A stretch of DNA of 64,000 nt from Hydrogenovibrio sp. JE_KL2 (GCF_009296185.1 NZ_WBJR01000001.1:1-64000), one strand, 5' to 3'; shown: positions 16,524 to 25,230, counted from the stretch's first letter. Program-made: numbers and translations. Notes: generated from the sequence alone by a model not told the origin.

Positions 16524-19500
16524 ATGGGTATTTTTACGATAGAGATGGCGGTTTTCCAAGAGTTACAGCAAAGTTTGCAGGTTGATGCCAGTCTGGAAGA
16601 CGGTCAGGCGCGTTTTGACGCCATTCATCCTCATCAATCTTTTATCGTTCAGGCGCCGGCGGGTTCCGGTAAAACCGCTTTGTTGACCCAACGCTTTCTT
16701 TCACTCTTGACGCAGGTCGAGTTCCCAGAACAGATCGTCGCCATGACCTTTACCAAGAAAGCGCAGTCTGAAATGCAGGAACGTATTTACCATGCGTTGA
16801 CTTCGGCACTTACGCCTCTCAAACCTGATGCCGGCATTTACGAAACCAATACTTGGCTGCTGGCACAAGCCGCACTCGACAATAGTGGCAGGCAAGGCTG
16901 GCAGTTGCTTGACAACCCACAGCGCTTACGTATTCGGACGCTGGACTCTATGAATTCCTCGCTGGTGCAACAGATGCCATTGCTTTCACGGTTTGGCGCC
17001 AGTGCTTCGGTGATTGAAAATCCAGAACCTTTGTATCGTGAAGCGGTTCGTGAAGCGTTGAATAATCCTGATATCGCTTATAGTAGTGCGACCCTGTTGG
17101 AAAAGGTCAATGGCAATTTATCACGTGCCGAAAATCTACTGATTTCCATGTTGAGAAAGCGCGACCAGTGGATGCCACTGTTGAGCCGATTGTCGGGTGC
17201 TACGGATAAGGACGTGTTCGATAAAGGGTTGGAACAGTTGGTCAATGCCGAGTTTGCAACCTGTCATCAGCAATTAAAACCTGTCTTTCCATCTTTGGAA
17301 AAAGCCCGTTCAATTTTATTGTCGATCGCGCCAGAAAATCGTCCCGAAGGCTCGGATTGGTCATTGTTGCAAGCATTGAAAATCGATCAAAATCTACCAG
17401 GTTGGGGTGGTTATGCCGGTTGGAAACAGCTGGCAAATGCTCTGCTGACCCAAAAGGACGAAATTCGTTCCGGCAAAGGTCTGAATAAAAACAATGGATT
17501 TCCGTCGAGCAAAATTGCGGAAGAAAAACAGCTCAAAGACGATATGTCGGAAGTGCTGTCAGAGTTGTCGGCGCGTAATGGCAATGGCAGTATTTCTGCT
17601 GCACTGGGTTTGATTCGCAGCCTGCCGGATGCGCGTTATACCGATGAACAATGGTTGGGTGTTGTCAACCTGATGTCGTTGTTGAAAACCTGTGCTGCCT
17701 ATCTGAAGCTAGCATTTGCCCGTGCCGGACAGACGGATTTTATCGAAGTCGCACAGGCGGCGTCCGATGCTTTGGGGGAGGAAGATCAACCGACCGACTT
17801 GGCGCAACGCTTGGATTACCAAATCAAACACCTGCTGATTGATGAGTTTCAGGATACCTCGGTCAGCCAATTCAGTTTATTGAAAAAACTGGTGGCGGGC
17901 TGGCAGCCTGATGAGGATCGAACGTTATTTATCGTGGGTGACCCGATGCAGTCCATCTACCGATTCCGGGAAGCGGAAGTCGGTAACTTTCTTGAGGTGT
18001 GGCAAGGCTCTTTGGGCGCGGTGACGCTGTCATGCAAAAATCTGACGGTCAACTTCCGCTCTGATGCAGCGGTTGTTGAATGGGTGAATGAAACTTTTCC
18101 GCAAGTGTTGCCGCCGCAAAATGAAATCGAACGCGGCGCGGTGACCTATAGCGCCTCTACCGCCAAGAAAGCGTCGGATGCCGATAGTCAGGTTCAGACG
18201 CATTGGGCACTTAACCGAACACCTGCCGAAGAAGTCGAGCAGATTGTTGCGTTGATTCAACAGCGTTTACCTCAAATGAAACCGGGCGAAACTATTGGTG
18301 TTTTGGGCCGTTCGCGTGGTCACTTGATGCCGATTGCCAATGCTTTGAAACAGCAAGCGATCGCTTTCAGAGCGGTAGAGTTGGAAGCGCTGAACGAGCG
18401 TCAGGAAATTCAGGATGCGCAAGCACTGACCCGTGCATTGCTACACTTGTCGGATCGCCCCGCCTGGCTAGCGTTGATGCGCACGGCAGCCATTGGGTTG
18501 AGTTTGGCGGATTTGTATGTCTTATTCGGTAATCCGAAAACCTTCAGAAAACCTGTCTTGCAACAGCTTGCAGAGGGCGTACCTAAGAACTTATCTCCCG
18601 AAGGAAAGGCTAGATTGGAAGCGGCATTGCCGGTTTTAAATCGAGCGGTTTCACAGATAGGGCATTTGCCTTGGTCGCGGTTGATTAAGGAAACCTGGCT
18701 GGCGTTGGGGTTGGCAGAGACGATTGAGTCTGCGGTGGCGCTGGAAAACCTTGAGGCCTACTGGCAAATGTTGGAAGGGTTGGTACAAGACAGAACCGAT
18801 GTTTTGGACTTTGCCAAACTGGAAGAAACGATGGTGAAGCTGTTTGCGCTGCCGGATGCTTCGGTTGAAAGCCTGCAAATCGAATTGATGACCATGCATA
18901 AATCCAAAGGGCTGGAGTTCGATACCGTGATTTTGCCGGGGCTAGGTAAGAAACCGCGGGGGGATGATAAGCCGCTGCTAAGCTGGTTGAACTTCAAGAG
19001 TGAACGTGCTGATTATCTGGTAATGGCGCCGTTGGATCAGAAGGGACAGGGTTCGTCAGAGTTGGTGAGCTTTATCCAGAAATTTGAAGCGGAAAAACAG
19101 GAATATGAATCGGGTCGCTTGCTTTATGTGGCGACCACACGAGCCAAAAAGCAACTGCACCTGTTCGGTAGCGTGACCGTCACCGAAAAAAACTTGGATG
19201 CCATTGCCGAAGGCAAAAAAGCTTTGGAAGCGACCAAGAAATCGTTGCTGGAAACACTATGGAAGAGTGAAGCAAAGGCGTTTGAAACGCTCCTTAAAGA
19301 TTATGAGTTCAATCCAGATGAAGAGGGCATTGAGCAGCCTGTGCCGCGGGTCAGCCGACTGTCGCTTGAGGCGGTTCAGCTTCAAAGGCATTGGTGGAAT
19401 GCACGACTTGAGTCGGAAGTGTCACTCAAGCAGCTGGAGAAGGCGTCAGACATTAAAGCCGATAATCCATATGAAGCGATGTCTGAAGAAGATGCTTTGA

Positions 19501-20081
19501 TGATTACCTTAATTGGTAATCTGGTGCATGGTGTATTGGAGCAGTGGGTGGAAACCGGTTTTTTGCAAGAAGATAATGCGGTGTCCAAACTGCAACAGCA
19601 AAGTGGTTATTTTCGCTATTGGTTGCGTCAGCAGGGTTTGAGTGGTTCCGGTTTAGATGCGGCATTGGGTCGAGTGATGCATTCGTTGGAAAATGCAGCA
19701 AGTAACCCGGAGTTACGGTGGGCGTTGAATAAGAATCTGACAGCGTCCGCTACTGAGTTGGCCTTAAGTTCATTTGGTATGCACTTCAACGATCCAGTGT
19801 CTGATGACTTGGTTCGAATGGAAAGTCATAGCATGACGCAACATCATATCGTTGACCGTACCTTTGTGGATGATGCCGGTGTGCGTTGGATTGTCGATTA
19901 CAAAACCAGTTATTGGCATGAAGGTTCCGGTACAAGCAAGGCCACATTTGTGAGCAGCAAGGTGGAGGAATATCGTCCGCAATTGCAGAGATATGGCACG
20001 TTGTTTGCCCAGTTGGAACAACGTCCGCAAAAGTATGTTTTGTATTTCACTTATTTGGATGAATGGGTCGAGTTGAATTAG
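16524..20081 (+). CDS. AddA/RecB-like UvrD-family helicase-nuclease
   Basis: A protein of about 1185 residues with the full superfamily 1A helicase set. It has Walker A QAPAGSGKT, motif Ia AMTFTKKAQSEM, Walker B LLIDEFQDTS, motif III IVGDPMQSIYRFR, motif V TMHKSKGLEFD and motif VI LLYVATTRAKKQ. The C-terminus carries the nuclease core IVDYKTS. It should be the motor subunit that works with the AddB-like protein at 11.3 kb in break repair. The start is uncertain: TTG at 16515, ATG at 16524 or ATG at 16545, none with a strong ribosome site. A dispersed motif copy lies at 17389. Confidence 0.85.
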   Translation: MGIFTIEMAVFQELQQSLQVDASLEDGQARFDAIHPHQSFIVQAPAGSGKTALLTQRFLSLLTQVEFPEQIVAMTFTKKAQSEMQERIYHALTSALTPLKPDAGIYETNTWLLAQAALDNSGRQGWQLLDNPQRLRIRTLDSMNSSLVQQMPLLSRFGASASVIENPEPLYREAVREALNNPDIAYSSATLLEKVNGNLSRAENLLISMLRKRDQWMPLLSRLSGATDKDVFDKGLEQLVNAEFATCHQQLKPVFPSLEKARSILLSIAPENRPEGSDWSLLQALKIDQNLPGWGGYAGWKQLANALLTQKDEIRSGKGLNKNNGFPSSKIAEEKQLKDDMSEVLSELSARNGNGSISAALGLIRSLPDARYTDEQWLGVVNLMSLLKTCAAYLKLAFARAGQTDFIEVAQAASDALGEEDQPTDLAQRLDYQIKHLLIDEFQDTSVSQFSLLKKLVAGWQPDEDRTLFIVGDPMQSIYRFREAEVGNFLEVWQGSLGAVTLSCKNLTVNFRSDAAVVEWVNETFPQVLPPQNEIERGAVTYSASTAKKASDADSQVQTHWALNRTPAEEVEQIVALIQQRLPQMKPGETIGVLGRSRGHLMPIANALKQQAIAFRAVELEALNERQEIQDAQALTRALLHLSDRPAWLALMRTAAIGLSLADLYVLFGNPKTFRKPVLQQLAEGVPKNLSPEGKARLEAALPVLNRAVSQIGHLPWSRLIKETWLALGLAETIESAVALENLEAYWQMLEGLVQDRTDVLDFAKLEETMVKLFALPDASVESLQIELMTMHKSKGLEFDTVILPGLGKKPRGDDKPLLSWLNFKSERADYLVMAPLDQKGQGSSELVSFIQKFEAEKQEYESGRLLYVATTRAKKQLHLFGSVTVTEKNLDAIAEGKKALEATKKSLLETLWKSEAKAFETLLKDYEFNPDEEGIEQPVPRVSRLSLEAVQLQRHWWNARLESEVSLKQLEKASDIKADNPYEAMSEEDALMITLIGNLVHGVLEQWVETGFLQEDNAVSKLQQQSGYFRYWLRQQGLSGSGLDAALGRVMHSLENAASNPELRWALNKNLTASATELALSSFGMHFNDPVSDDLVRMESHSMTQHHIVDRTFVDDAGVRWIVDYKTSYWHEGSGTSKATFVSSKVEEYRPQLQRYGTLFAQLEQRPQKYVLYFTYLDEWVELN
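17389..17408 (+). repeat. Dispersed ~20-bp motif, copy 4, inside a gene
   Basis: AAAATCTACCAGGTTGGGGT in the sense direction of the AddA-like gene, read as Gln-Asn-Leu-Pro-Gly-Trp. This is a different frame from the copies in the pseudouridine synthase and methyltransferase genes. Confidence 0.8.
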
Positions 20082-20099
20082 ACCGACTAGACTTTTAAG

Positions 20100-20259
20100 G
20101 AGAGTTTTGCACGAGTGGGGCACGAGGTAAAAATGAGATAAAATTTCTCTGAATTAGGCGAAAAACGCAGCTAATAGCTGGCTATTGGCAAGTTTTTTAA
20201 CAACATTCAGGGGGATTTGAGCCATTTTTAGCCATGCATCCATCTCGTGCAAAGCTCTC
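20100..20259. mobile_element. 160-bp palindromic MITE-like element, copy 2 (inverted orientation)
   Basis: Termini GAGAGTTTTGCACGAG (20100-20115) and CTCGTGCAAAGCTCTC (20244-20259). Length is exactly 160 bp. The core CAGCTAATAGCTGGCTATTG lies at the middle, and its reverse complement aligns with the cores of copies 1 and 3. It lies between the AddA-like gene and the methyltransferase gene. The frame beginning MHPSRAKLS is an artefact of its right terminus. Confidence 0.9.
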
Positions 20260-20281
20260 TTATAGATGGATAAACCGCACG

Positions 20282-20974
20282 ATGAAAGATTTAGCGAAAA
20301 CACAGGAACAAATTTTAAGACATCACGGTGGTGATGGCGCATTTGCGCGTGAGCGAATTACCGAAACCTACCAGCGTCGACATGACGAAACTTTCTGGCA
20401 ATACTGGGACGAAAAAGTCGCCAAAAACTACCAGGTTGGGGATGGTGTACTGGATATGGGGGCAGGCATCGGCCAGTTTGTGGAAGATTGCGCCAAGCGT
20501 TATCCGGATTCTCCAGTTTACGGTATTGAAGCCGCGCCCTATATGTTGGAAAATCCGTTGCCTTTGCCAGCGAATGCCAAGATTCTGATGGATGACTTAA
20601 ACAATCCTCAAGCCAATATTGCCGATAACTCCTTGGCAATGGTGATGGCGAATATGGTGGTGCATGAATTGACGCAGCCCATCAAAATGTTTCGTGCCGC
20701 ATACCAATGGTTGAAGCCGGGCGGGCGCTTGTGCATTATCGATTTAGTGCGCCAACCGCTGGCGGATTATCTGCAGCGCCGTTATGAAGGTACGGCATTG
20801 TGGGCGGGGGACACCACGGTTGCGGATTTGGAAGATGCCTTTGAGCATTTTTTGGAGCACAACCGTTATCATGCGGATGATATAGAGTTCATGTTGACCG
20901 CCGGTGGTTTCAAGGTGGTGGAAAAGTCTTTGGAACGCAACGGGCGTTTTGCCTGGATAGTGGTTGAAAAGTAA
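20282..20974 (+). CDS. Class I SAM-dependent methyltransferase
   Basis: A 230-residue Rossmann methyltransferase. Motif I is VLDMGAGIGQFVED (about residues 47-60), followed by the acidic VYGIEAAPYM (motif II), a MVMANMVVHELTQP motif IV region and WLKPGGRLCIIDL. Small-molecule or lipid methylation is plausible but the substrate is unknown. The start is taken as ATG 20282 because the longer frame from 20234 begins inside the palindromic element. No strong ribosome site is seen. A dispersed motif copy spans codons for Asn-Tyr-Gln-Val-Gly. Confidence 0.8.
   Translation: MKDLAKTQEQILRHHGGDGAFARERITETYQRRHDETFWQYWDEKVAKNYQVGDGVLDMGAGIGQFVEDCAKRYPDSPVYGIEAAPYMLENPLPLPANAKILMDDLNNPQANIADNSLAMVMANMVVHELTQPIKMFRAAYQWLKPGGRLCIIDLVRQPLADYLQRRYEGTALWAGDTTVADLEDAFEHFLEHNRYHADDIEFMLTAGGFKVVEKSLERNGRFAWIVVEK
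20423..20441 (+). repeat. Dispersed ~20-bp motif, copy 5, inside a gene
   Basis: AAAAACTACCAGGTTGGGG, a variant lacking the T of the ATCT part, in the sense direction of the methyltransferase gene just before SAM motif I. Confidence 0.65.
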
Positions 20975-20990
20975 GTTTGTCAAACTCAGG

Positions 20991-21011
20991 AACCCAACCT
21001 GGTAGATTTTA
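20991..21011 (-). repeat. Dispersed ~20-bp motif, copy 6, intergenic
   Basis: Read on the minus strand: TAAAATCTACCAGGTTGGGT followed by T. It lies in the 70-bp gap between the methyltransferase and YhcH-family genes. Confidence 0.85.
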
Positions 21012-21044
21012 TGCAATCAATTCGATTTAAAAGTGGAATGAGCT

Positions 21045-21545
21045 ATGGCTGTTATCGGTAATTATTTTGAAGTGAAAAAATTCTTTAAGAACAACGACAA
21101 ACTAGGCGTTGTGTTCGATTATTTGGAGGAAGCATTAGACCCTACCTCGCAAGTGCACCAGCGAATGTTCTCGAGCATTGAGCCTAGAGCGCAAAAAATT
21201 GATATTGGCGGTGGTTGTTTTGTGGTGGAGCAGGTTTACATGACAAAAGACCGCGCGGACTGCTTTTTTGAGTCACACAAGCAATATGTCGATTTCCAGT
21301 TGATTCTTTCCGGCAATGAGCAGATGGAAGTGATTGATATTCGTCACCTGACGTTTAAGCGTTTTGAGGAAGATAAGGATTTTATCGCCTACGAAGATAC
21401 CGATAAGGCTTCAAAAATAGTGATGCAACCTGAAGATCTATCGGTGTACTTTACAAATGATGCACACCTTGGACTGGCGTCTTTTGAAAGCAAGCAGCTC
21501 GTTTATAAAGCGGTGGTTAAAGTGCCAGTCGAGTTTTTTGAATAG
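21045..21545 (+). CDS. YhcH/YjgK/YiaL family protein
   Basis: A 166-residue cupin-like protein of the YhcH/YjgK/YiaL family. The conserved block is SHKQYVDFQLILSGNEQM, followed by DLSVYFTNDAHL and a KAVVKVPVEFF C-terminus. Family members are linked to sialic acid and other sugar catabolism, but no such genes are adjacent here, so the role is open. A dispersed motif copy precedes the gene. Confidence 0.85.
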   Translation: MAVIGNYFEVKKFFKNNDKLGVVFDYLEEALDPTSQVHQRMFSSIEPRAQKIDIGGGCFVVEQVYMTKDRADCFFESHKQYVDFQLILSGNEQMEVIDIRHLTFKRFEEDKDFIAYEDTDKASKIVMQPEDLSVYFTNDAHLGLASFESKQLVYKAVVKVPVEFFE

Positions 21546-21560
21546 TCGTTATATAGAACG

Positions 21561-21824
21561 CTATTCATAATGCGTCCAAAGTCTTAAAATTTTGACTATT
21601 TTTTGATCTTCAATCACTTGATAAACAATGCGATGCTGGATGTTAATTCTTCTGGAAAATGCACCAGATAAATCCCCCACCAAGCGTTCATATCTCGGTG
21701 GGTTTTGAAAAGGATTTTCTTTGAGTAGGTCTAAAAGTTCTGCCGCTTTTGGTTTCAAACCGCTCACAGCGAGTTTTTTCGCGTCTTTTTGAGCTTGTTT
21801 GGTATAAATCAACTGCCAGGCCAT
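21561..21824 (-). CDS. yoeB: YoeB/Txe-family mRNA interferase toxin
   Basis: An 87-residue RelE-fold toxin that should cleave mRNA on the ribosome. It ends in the YoeB signature (LRLWTHYE, with His85-Tyr86) and has RYERLVGDLSGAFSRRIN and HRIVYQV. It lies 6 bp downstream of the antitoxin gene in one operon, so synthesis should be controlled with it. All features of an active toxin seem present. Confidence 0.92.
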   Translation of the reverse strand: MAWQLIYTKQAQKDAKKLAVSGLKPKAAELLDLLKENPFQNPPRYERLVGDLSGAFSRRINIQHRIVYQVIEDQKIVKILRLWTHYE

Positions 21825-21830
21825 TTACTG

Positions 21831-22073
21831 TTACCAGTTAAGTTCAGTTTCACAATTCTCAACAGGTTCTTTCATACCGGAAATAATCGACTCTCTCATG
21901 CCTTTTATATTTAGAAGATTTAAGGTTTCATTAATCGCATTCCAATCATCTTCGGAAATTAAAACAGCATTGCCTTTTTTTCCGGTAATGGTGATGTGCT
22001 CGTGTGAATCATTGACCTGTGCAATTAATCCATAAAAGTTTGAGCGCGCCTCTGTGGAATTAAGTGTTGTCAT
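21831..22073 (-). CDS. yefM: YefM/Phd-family antitoxin
   Basis: An 80-residue antitoxin with the Phd/YefM DNA-binding N-terminus (MTTLNSTEARSNFYGLI), HITITGKKGNAVLISEDDW, and an acidic C-terminal tail expected to wrap the toxin. It represses its own promoter in known systems. The ATG at 22073 is preferred over the longer frame to 22142, because the latter would run through the promoter and operator. Confidence 0.92.
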   Translation of the reverse strand: MTTLNSTEARSNFYGLIAQVNDSHEHITITGKKGNAVLISEDDWNAINETLNLLNIKGMRESIISGMKEPVENCETELNW

Positions 22074-22110
22074 AATGATTTTTGTAACCTCTGAAAAAGA
22101 AATAGAGAAG

Positions 22111-22142
22111 ATTATCGTACGTAATAGCGTACTTTTTGTCAA
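22111..22142 (-). promoter_or_regulatory. yefM-yoeB promoter overlapped by a paired operator
   Basis: On the minus strand TTGACA (22142-22137) is followed by a 17-bp spacer and TACGAT (22119-22114). Two CGTAC palindromic hexamers, CGTACG at 22116-22121 and CGTACT at 22128-22133, lie inside it with centres 12 bp apart. In E. coli yefM-yoeB the operator is two TGTACA palindromes also 12 bp centre to centre, so this is very probably the YefM binding site. Confidence 0.8.
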
Positions 22143-22175
22143 GTTTTATGGTCCGTTATCATAAGGTCCAGGCTT

Positions 22176-22190
22176 ACCTGGCAGATTTTT
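22176..22190 (-). repeat. Dispersed motif, copy 7, partial, intergenic
   Basis: Minus-strand AAAAATCTGCCAGGT matches the first 15 bases of the motif, then diverges to AAGCC. It lies in the gap between the toxin-antitoxin promoter and yraN. Confidence 0.6.
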
Positions 22191-22207
22191 GCCGGGTTAT
22201 CTTTTCT

Positions 22208-22594
22208 TTATTCAAGCCAAAAAGCGTTTTGTATCCAATTAGGTGCGGACTGATCGCCTGTAAAGCTCAGCGAGTCAAAACGCATAGCGTGATGCTGATA
22301 GTTTGGATGCTTTTGTAAAAAGGTTTGTGCGCAAAGTATGATTTTGCGTTGTTTGGCGGCATTTATGGCTTCTTCTGGTTCGCCAAAGGTTGTTGATTGG
22401 CGATGTTTGACTTCGACAAAAACCAAGGTGGTTTCTTGTGGAGAAGTCTGCTCTAGGCAGATCAAATCAATCTCGCCGCCTTTGCAGCGGTAGTTTTTGT
22501 GCAGAACTTCTAAGCGTTGCGACTGAAGAAAGCTTGCGGCGTCGGCTTCTTTTTGTTGACCAATGAGCTTGCTGAAAAGTCCGATGCTATTAAT
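22208..22594 (-). CDS. yraN: YraN (UPF0102) nuclease-like protein with non-canonical start
   Basis: About 128 residues matching YraN. Conserved blocks are GQQKEADAASFLQ, NYRCKGGEIDLIC, FVEVKHR and the C-terminal RFDSLSFTGD...WIQNAFWLE. The E-I-D and EVK residues form a Holliday-junction-resolvase-like PD-(D/E)XK core. The open frame after the upstream TGA contains no ATG, GTG, TTG or CTG before the conserved region. The best candidate start is ATT at 22594, 15 bp after the lpoA stop. The TTG at 22465 would cut into the GGEIDL motif. Translation may be coupled to lpoA. Confidence 0.75.
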   Translation of the reverse strand: MNSIGLFSKLIGQQKEADAASFLQSQRLEVLHKNYRCKGGEIDLICLEQTSPQETTLVFVEVKHRQSTTFGEPEEAINAAKQRKIILCAQTFLQKHPNYQHHAMRFDSLSFTGDQSAPNWIQNAFWLE

Positions 22595-22608
22595 TCCAAG
22601 AAAAGTGT

Positions 22609-24270
22609 TTAGGGTGTCGTTGAATCAGGGGTGGTTTCCCCGGGCAAGACTTTTGCAGGTTGAACTGCATCAGAAGGCGCTTGAGGAATATCTATGTAGT
22701 GGCTTTCATCGGCATTATTGGTTTCTGTCAGTGGAACCACTTCACCTCTGGCGTTGTATCTTGCCCATGACATTTTGTAATCAAACTCATTGTCTTGTTT
22801 GCTGAGCTTGCCGAGCATCCCCGTGTTTAAACAGATGTTTGGACCAAGGCGGTATTTTTGCGTTGCAAGCGTAAAGCTGTCCCAGCCATAAGCTTCAAGG
22901 GTGGAAGCGAGATTGGTTTTCTTTAATGCCGCTTTAAAGGTCGGGAAGATAACATTTGCCAAGTCTTTGTTTGGTTCGGTTTTATCCAGATTAATCGGCG
23001 TTAGCTTTGACGAACCATACACCGGGAGTTGTAGTTCAAAGAAAGCAAATTGCGGTTTAAATACCGCAACCTGTCTTGCATTGCCTAAAAGTACGATGGC
23101 GTCCAGATCCTTACGTGTGCGAGGGGTAAAGGATAGGTTTTCTTTAAATAGCCATTGCAGGTTGTTTTTGCGAGCTTGGCTGTAAGTTTCATTGATGACG
23201 CTTCCCAAAGCTTCCCGAAGTTTTGGGTGGGTTGCCGGGTAGCTTTTGAGTGTCAACTTGTGGTCTGGTACTTGCTGCCAGTAGTCTGCAATTTGCACCG
23301 CCAGGTTACTGTCAGCAGGCGTTGTACTCGTTAGAATGGCGATGTTTTTATAGTGTTTTTGGCAAAGCTTAGTGGCGATTTGCAGGGCTTCACTATTTGA
23401 GATGAAATTGAAGTGCTGAATGCCAAAGGCATCATTAAGTGTGATGACAGAATTATCGCCCCCTATTGCATTGAGTTTTTTGGTCAGGATATCAATATTT
23501 TCTTTTTGCAGAGGCCCTAAAATGACGTCTGCACCGTTTTGTTTTGCAGTCTGATAGGTAGACAAAATCTGGTTGGGTTCACTGGGGTTGAAATTGGTAT
23601 TGTAAAAGGCCAATTTAACATTTGGCGCGTGCGCTAACTGGTTGCGGATAATGCCGTCACGAATTTGCATGGCGATGTTTTTGTAAGGGCCGGTTAGGGG
23701 TAGAAATACCGCAACTTGCTGCACTTTGTTGGTGTTCAAAAGCTGTTGGCTCAATGCTTGGTTGAGGTGTTGATTGAAAAGCGCAGATGGGTTGAAGCGC
23801 TTTAAGTCCGCCAAAGCTGGCTTCTGCCAAATAGGATGCAGTTCGGTCGCTTTGACAAAATCCAGCCAGGACATTAAATCAGGAGATGTGTCAGGGTCTG
23901 ATGTGAGTTTGTCTTTTTCTGCTTGCGGCAGGTCTTTTAACGTTTGCCAGATTTGGTACTCAATTGCCAACTGGTTTTCAGGAGAGGCTTTAGACCAAAG
24001 TAATTGGGTCAACTCCAAGTAATTGTTCCAAGATTTTGCCTGTTGCGCTTCTCTGATCTCTTCCTGCAAGACTTGGTTGGAAGTTTTTTTTGTGATGGCT
24101 CCAGACGAAGGCATTCCAACAATTGGTTTTTGTTGTGAAACCGGTGTAGTACTACAAGATGTCAGAATGGCTGCCGTCATTCCAATCGCAGCTGCTAACG
24201 CGAGTGCTTTTCCGGACTGGGCAATAAAACGATTCTGCGGGGTAGGAAGTGATAAAATTCGCTGGAACAT
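22609..24270 (-). CDS. lpoA: LpoA, outer-membrane lipoprotein activator of penicillin-binding protein 1A
   Basis: A 553-residue LppC/LpoA homologue. The N-terminus has a lipoprotein signal with lipobox LTSC (cysteine near residue 39), so it should be anchored in the outer membrane facing the periplasm. A TPR-like N-terminal half is followed by a periplasmic-binding-protein fold (VAVFLPLTGPYKNIAMQIRDG, GADVILGPLQKENID). LpoA stimulates peptidoglycan synthesis by PBP1A and is specific to gammaproteobacteria. The ATG at 24270 is preferred over TTG 24288; neither has a clear ribosome site. It is divergent from rsmI and followed by yraN, the usual arrangement. Confidence 0.88.
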   Translation of the reverse strand: MFQRILSLPTPQNRFIAQSGKALALAAAIGMTAAILTSCSTTPVSQQKPIVGMPSSGAITKKTSNQVLQEEIREAQQAKSWNNYLELTQLLWSKASPENQLAIEYQIWQTLKDLPQAEKDKLTSDPDTSPDLMSWLDFVKATELHPIWQKPALADLKRFNPSALFNQHLNQALSQQLLNTNKVQQVAVFLPLTGPYKNIAMQIRDGIIRNQLAHAPNVKLAFYNTNFNPSEPNQILSTYQTAKQNGADVILGPLQKENIDILTKKLNAIGGDNSVITLNDAFGIQHFNFISNSEALQIATKLCQKHYKNIAILTSTTPADSNLAVQIADYWQQVPDHKLTLKSYPATHPKLREALGSVINETYSQARKNNLQWLFKENLSFTPRTRKDLDAIVLLGNARQVAVFKPQFAFFELQLPVYGSSKLTPINLDKTEPNKDLANVIFPTFKAALKKTNLASTLEAYGWDSFTLATQKYRLGPNICLNTGMLGKLSKQDNEFDYKMSWARYNARGEVVPLTETNNADESHYIDIPQAPSDAVQPAKVLPGETTPDSTTP

Positions 24271-24364
24271 GTGGCGGTAGATGACCAATTAAAATTAATG
24301 AGATTTATTATACATAAATGCAAATCAGAAGTGCGACCAGAAGTGCAATAGGAATCCTTGCAAA

Positions 24365-25195
24365 ATGAGCGGAAAATTATTTATTGTTGCAACGCCGATA
24401 GGGAATTTGAAAGACATTACCTTGAGAGCGTTGGAAATACTTGAGTCTGTTGACTGGATTGCCTGTGAAGATACGCGACACTCTAAGAAACTGTTGCAAC
24501 ATTTCGGTATTAGTAAGCCGTTAATCAGTTTGCATGATCATAATGAACAGGCCAAGAAAACCGAGTTATTGGCGAAGTTGCAAGCGGGTGAGAATGGTGC
24601 TTTGGTGTCGGATGCAGGTACCCCGTTGATTAGTGATCCAGGCTATCACTTGGTTTCTTATTTGCGTGAAAATGGTTTGAGTGTTGAACCTATTCCAGGG
24701 CCATCAGCCGTTATTACCGCCCTAAGCGCTGCAGGTATGCCGACAGATCGTTTTACTTTTGAAGGTTTTTTACCAGCCAAAGAACAGAAGCGTTTGACTG
24801 CTTTGGAAGTGTTGTCAGCTGAAACGCGAACAATGGTTTTTTACGAGTCGCCGCACAGACTAATGGAGTCTCTAAGATCAATGATGGTTGTTTTCGGAGA
24901 AGAGAGACAGATTGCTGTAGCCAAAGAAATCACCAAGCAGTTTGAAAGATTCGTTTTCGGAAGTATTCCTCAGGTGATCGAGCAGTTTGAATCGAATGAA
25001 GATTGGCAGAGAGGCGAATTTGTCATTATGGTTTCAGGTGTAGAAGAGAAAGATTCTCAACAAGAAGATTATGATGATTTGATTAAAGTATTGTTGACTC
25101 AATCACTGCACGTTAAACAAATATCTGAAATTGTTGGTGAATTTTACAACGTGCCGAAAAAGGCCGTGTATCAGCGCGTGTTGACGTTGAAATAA
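24365..25195 (+). CDS. rsmI: 16S rRNA 2'-O-ribose C1402 methyltransferase RsmI
   Basis: A 276-residue tetrapyrrole-methylase-fold enzyme modifying C1402 of 16S rRNA. Conserved features include the N-terminal LFIVATPIGNLKDITLRALE, EDTRHSKKLLQHF, SDAGTPLISDPGYHLV and IPGPSAVITALSAAG. Its position divergent to lpoA is the standard gammaproteobacterial arrangement. The length is normal. Confidence 0.95.
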   Translation: MSGKLFIVATPIGNLKDITLRALEILESVDWIACEDTRHSKKLLQHFGISKPLISLHDHNEQAKKTELLAKLQAGENGALVSDAGTPLISDPGYHLVSYLRENGLSVEPIPGPSAVITALSAAGMPTDRFTFEGFLPAKEQKRLTALEVLSAETRTMVFYESPHRLMESLRSMMVVFGEERQIAVAKEITKQFERFVFGSIPQVIEQFESNEDWQRGEFVIMVSGVEEKDSQQEDYDDLIKVLLTQSLHVKQISEIVGEFYNVPKKAVYQRVLTLK

Positions 25196-25205
25196 TAGTG
25201 TCATT

Positions 25206-25230
25206 GAACTAAGGTATAGTTCGTCTTTTT
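25206..25230 (+). terminator. Weak rho-independent terminator after rsmI
   Basis: GAACTA (25206-25211) and TAGTTC (25217-25222) form a 6-bp stem with a 5-nt loop, followed by GTCTTTTT. The stem is AU-rich, so efficiency is doubtful. Confidence 0.45.
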
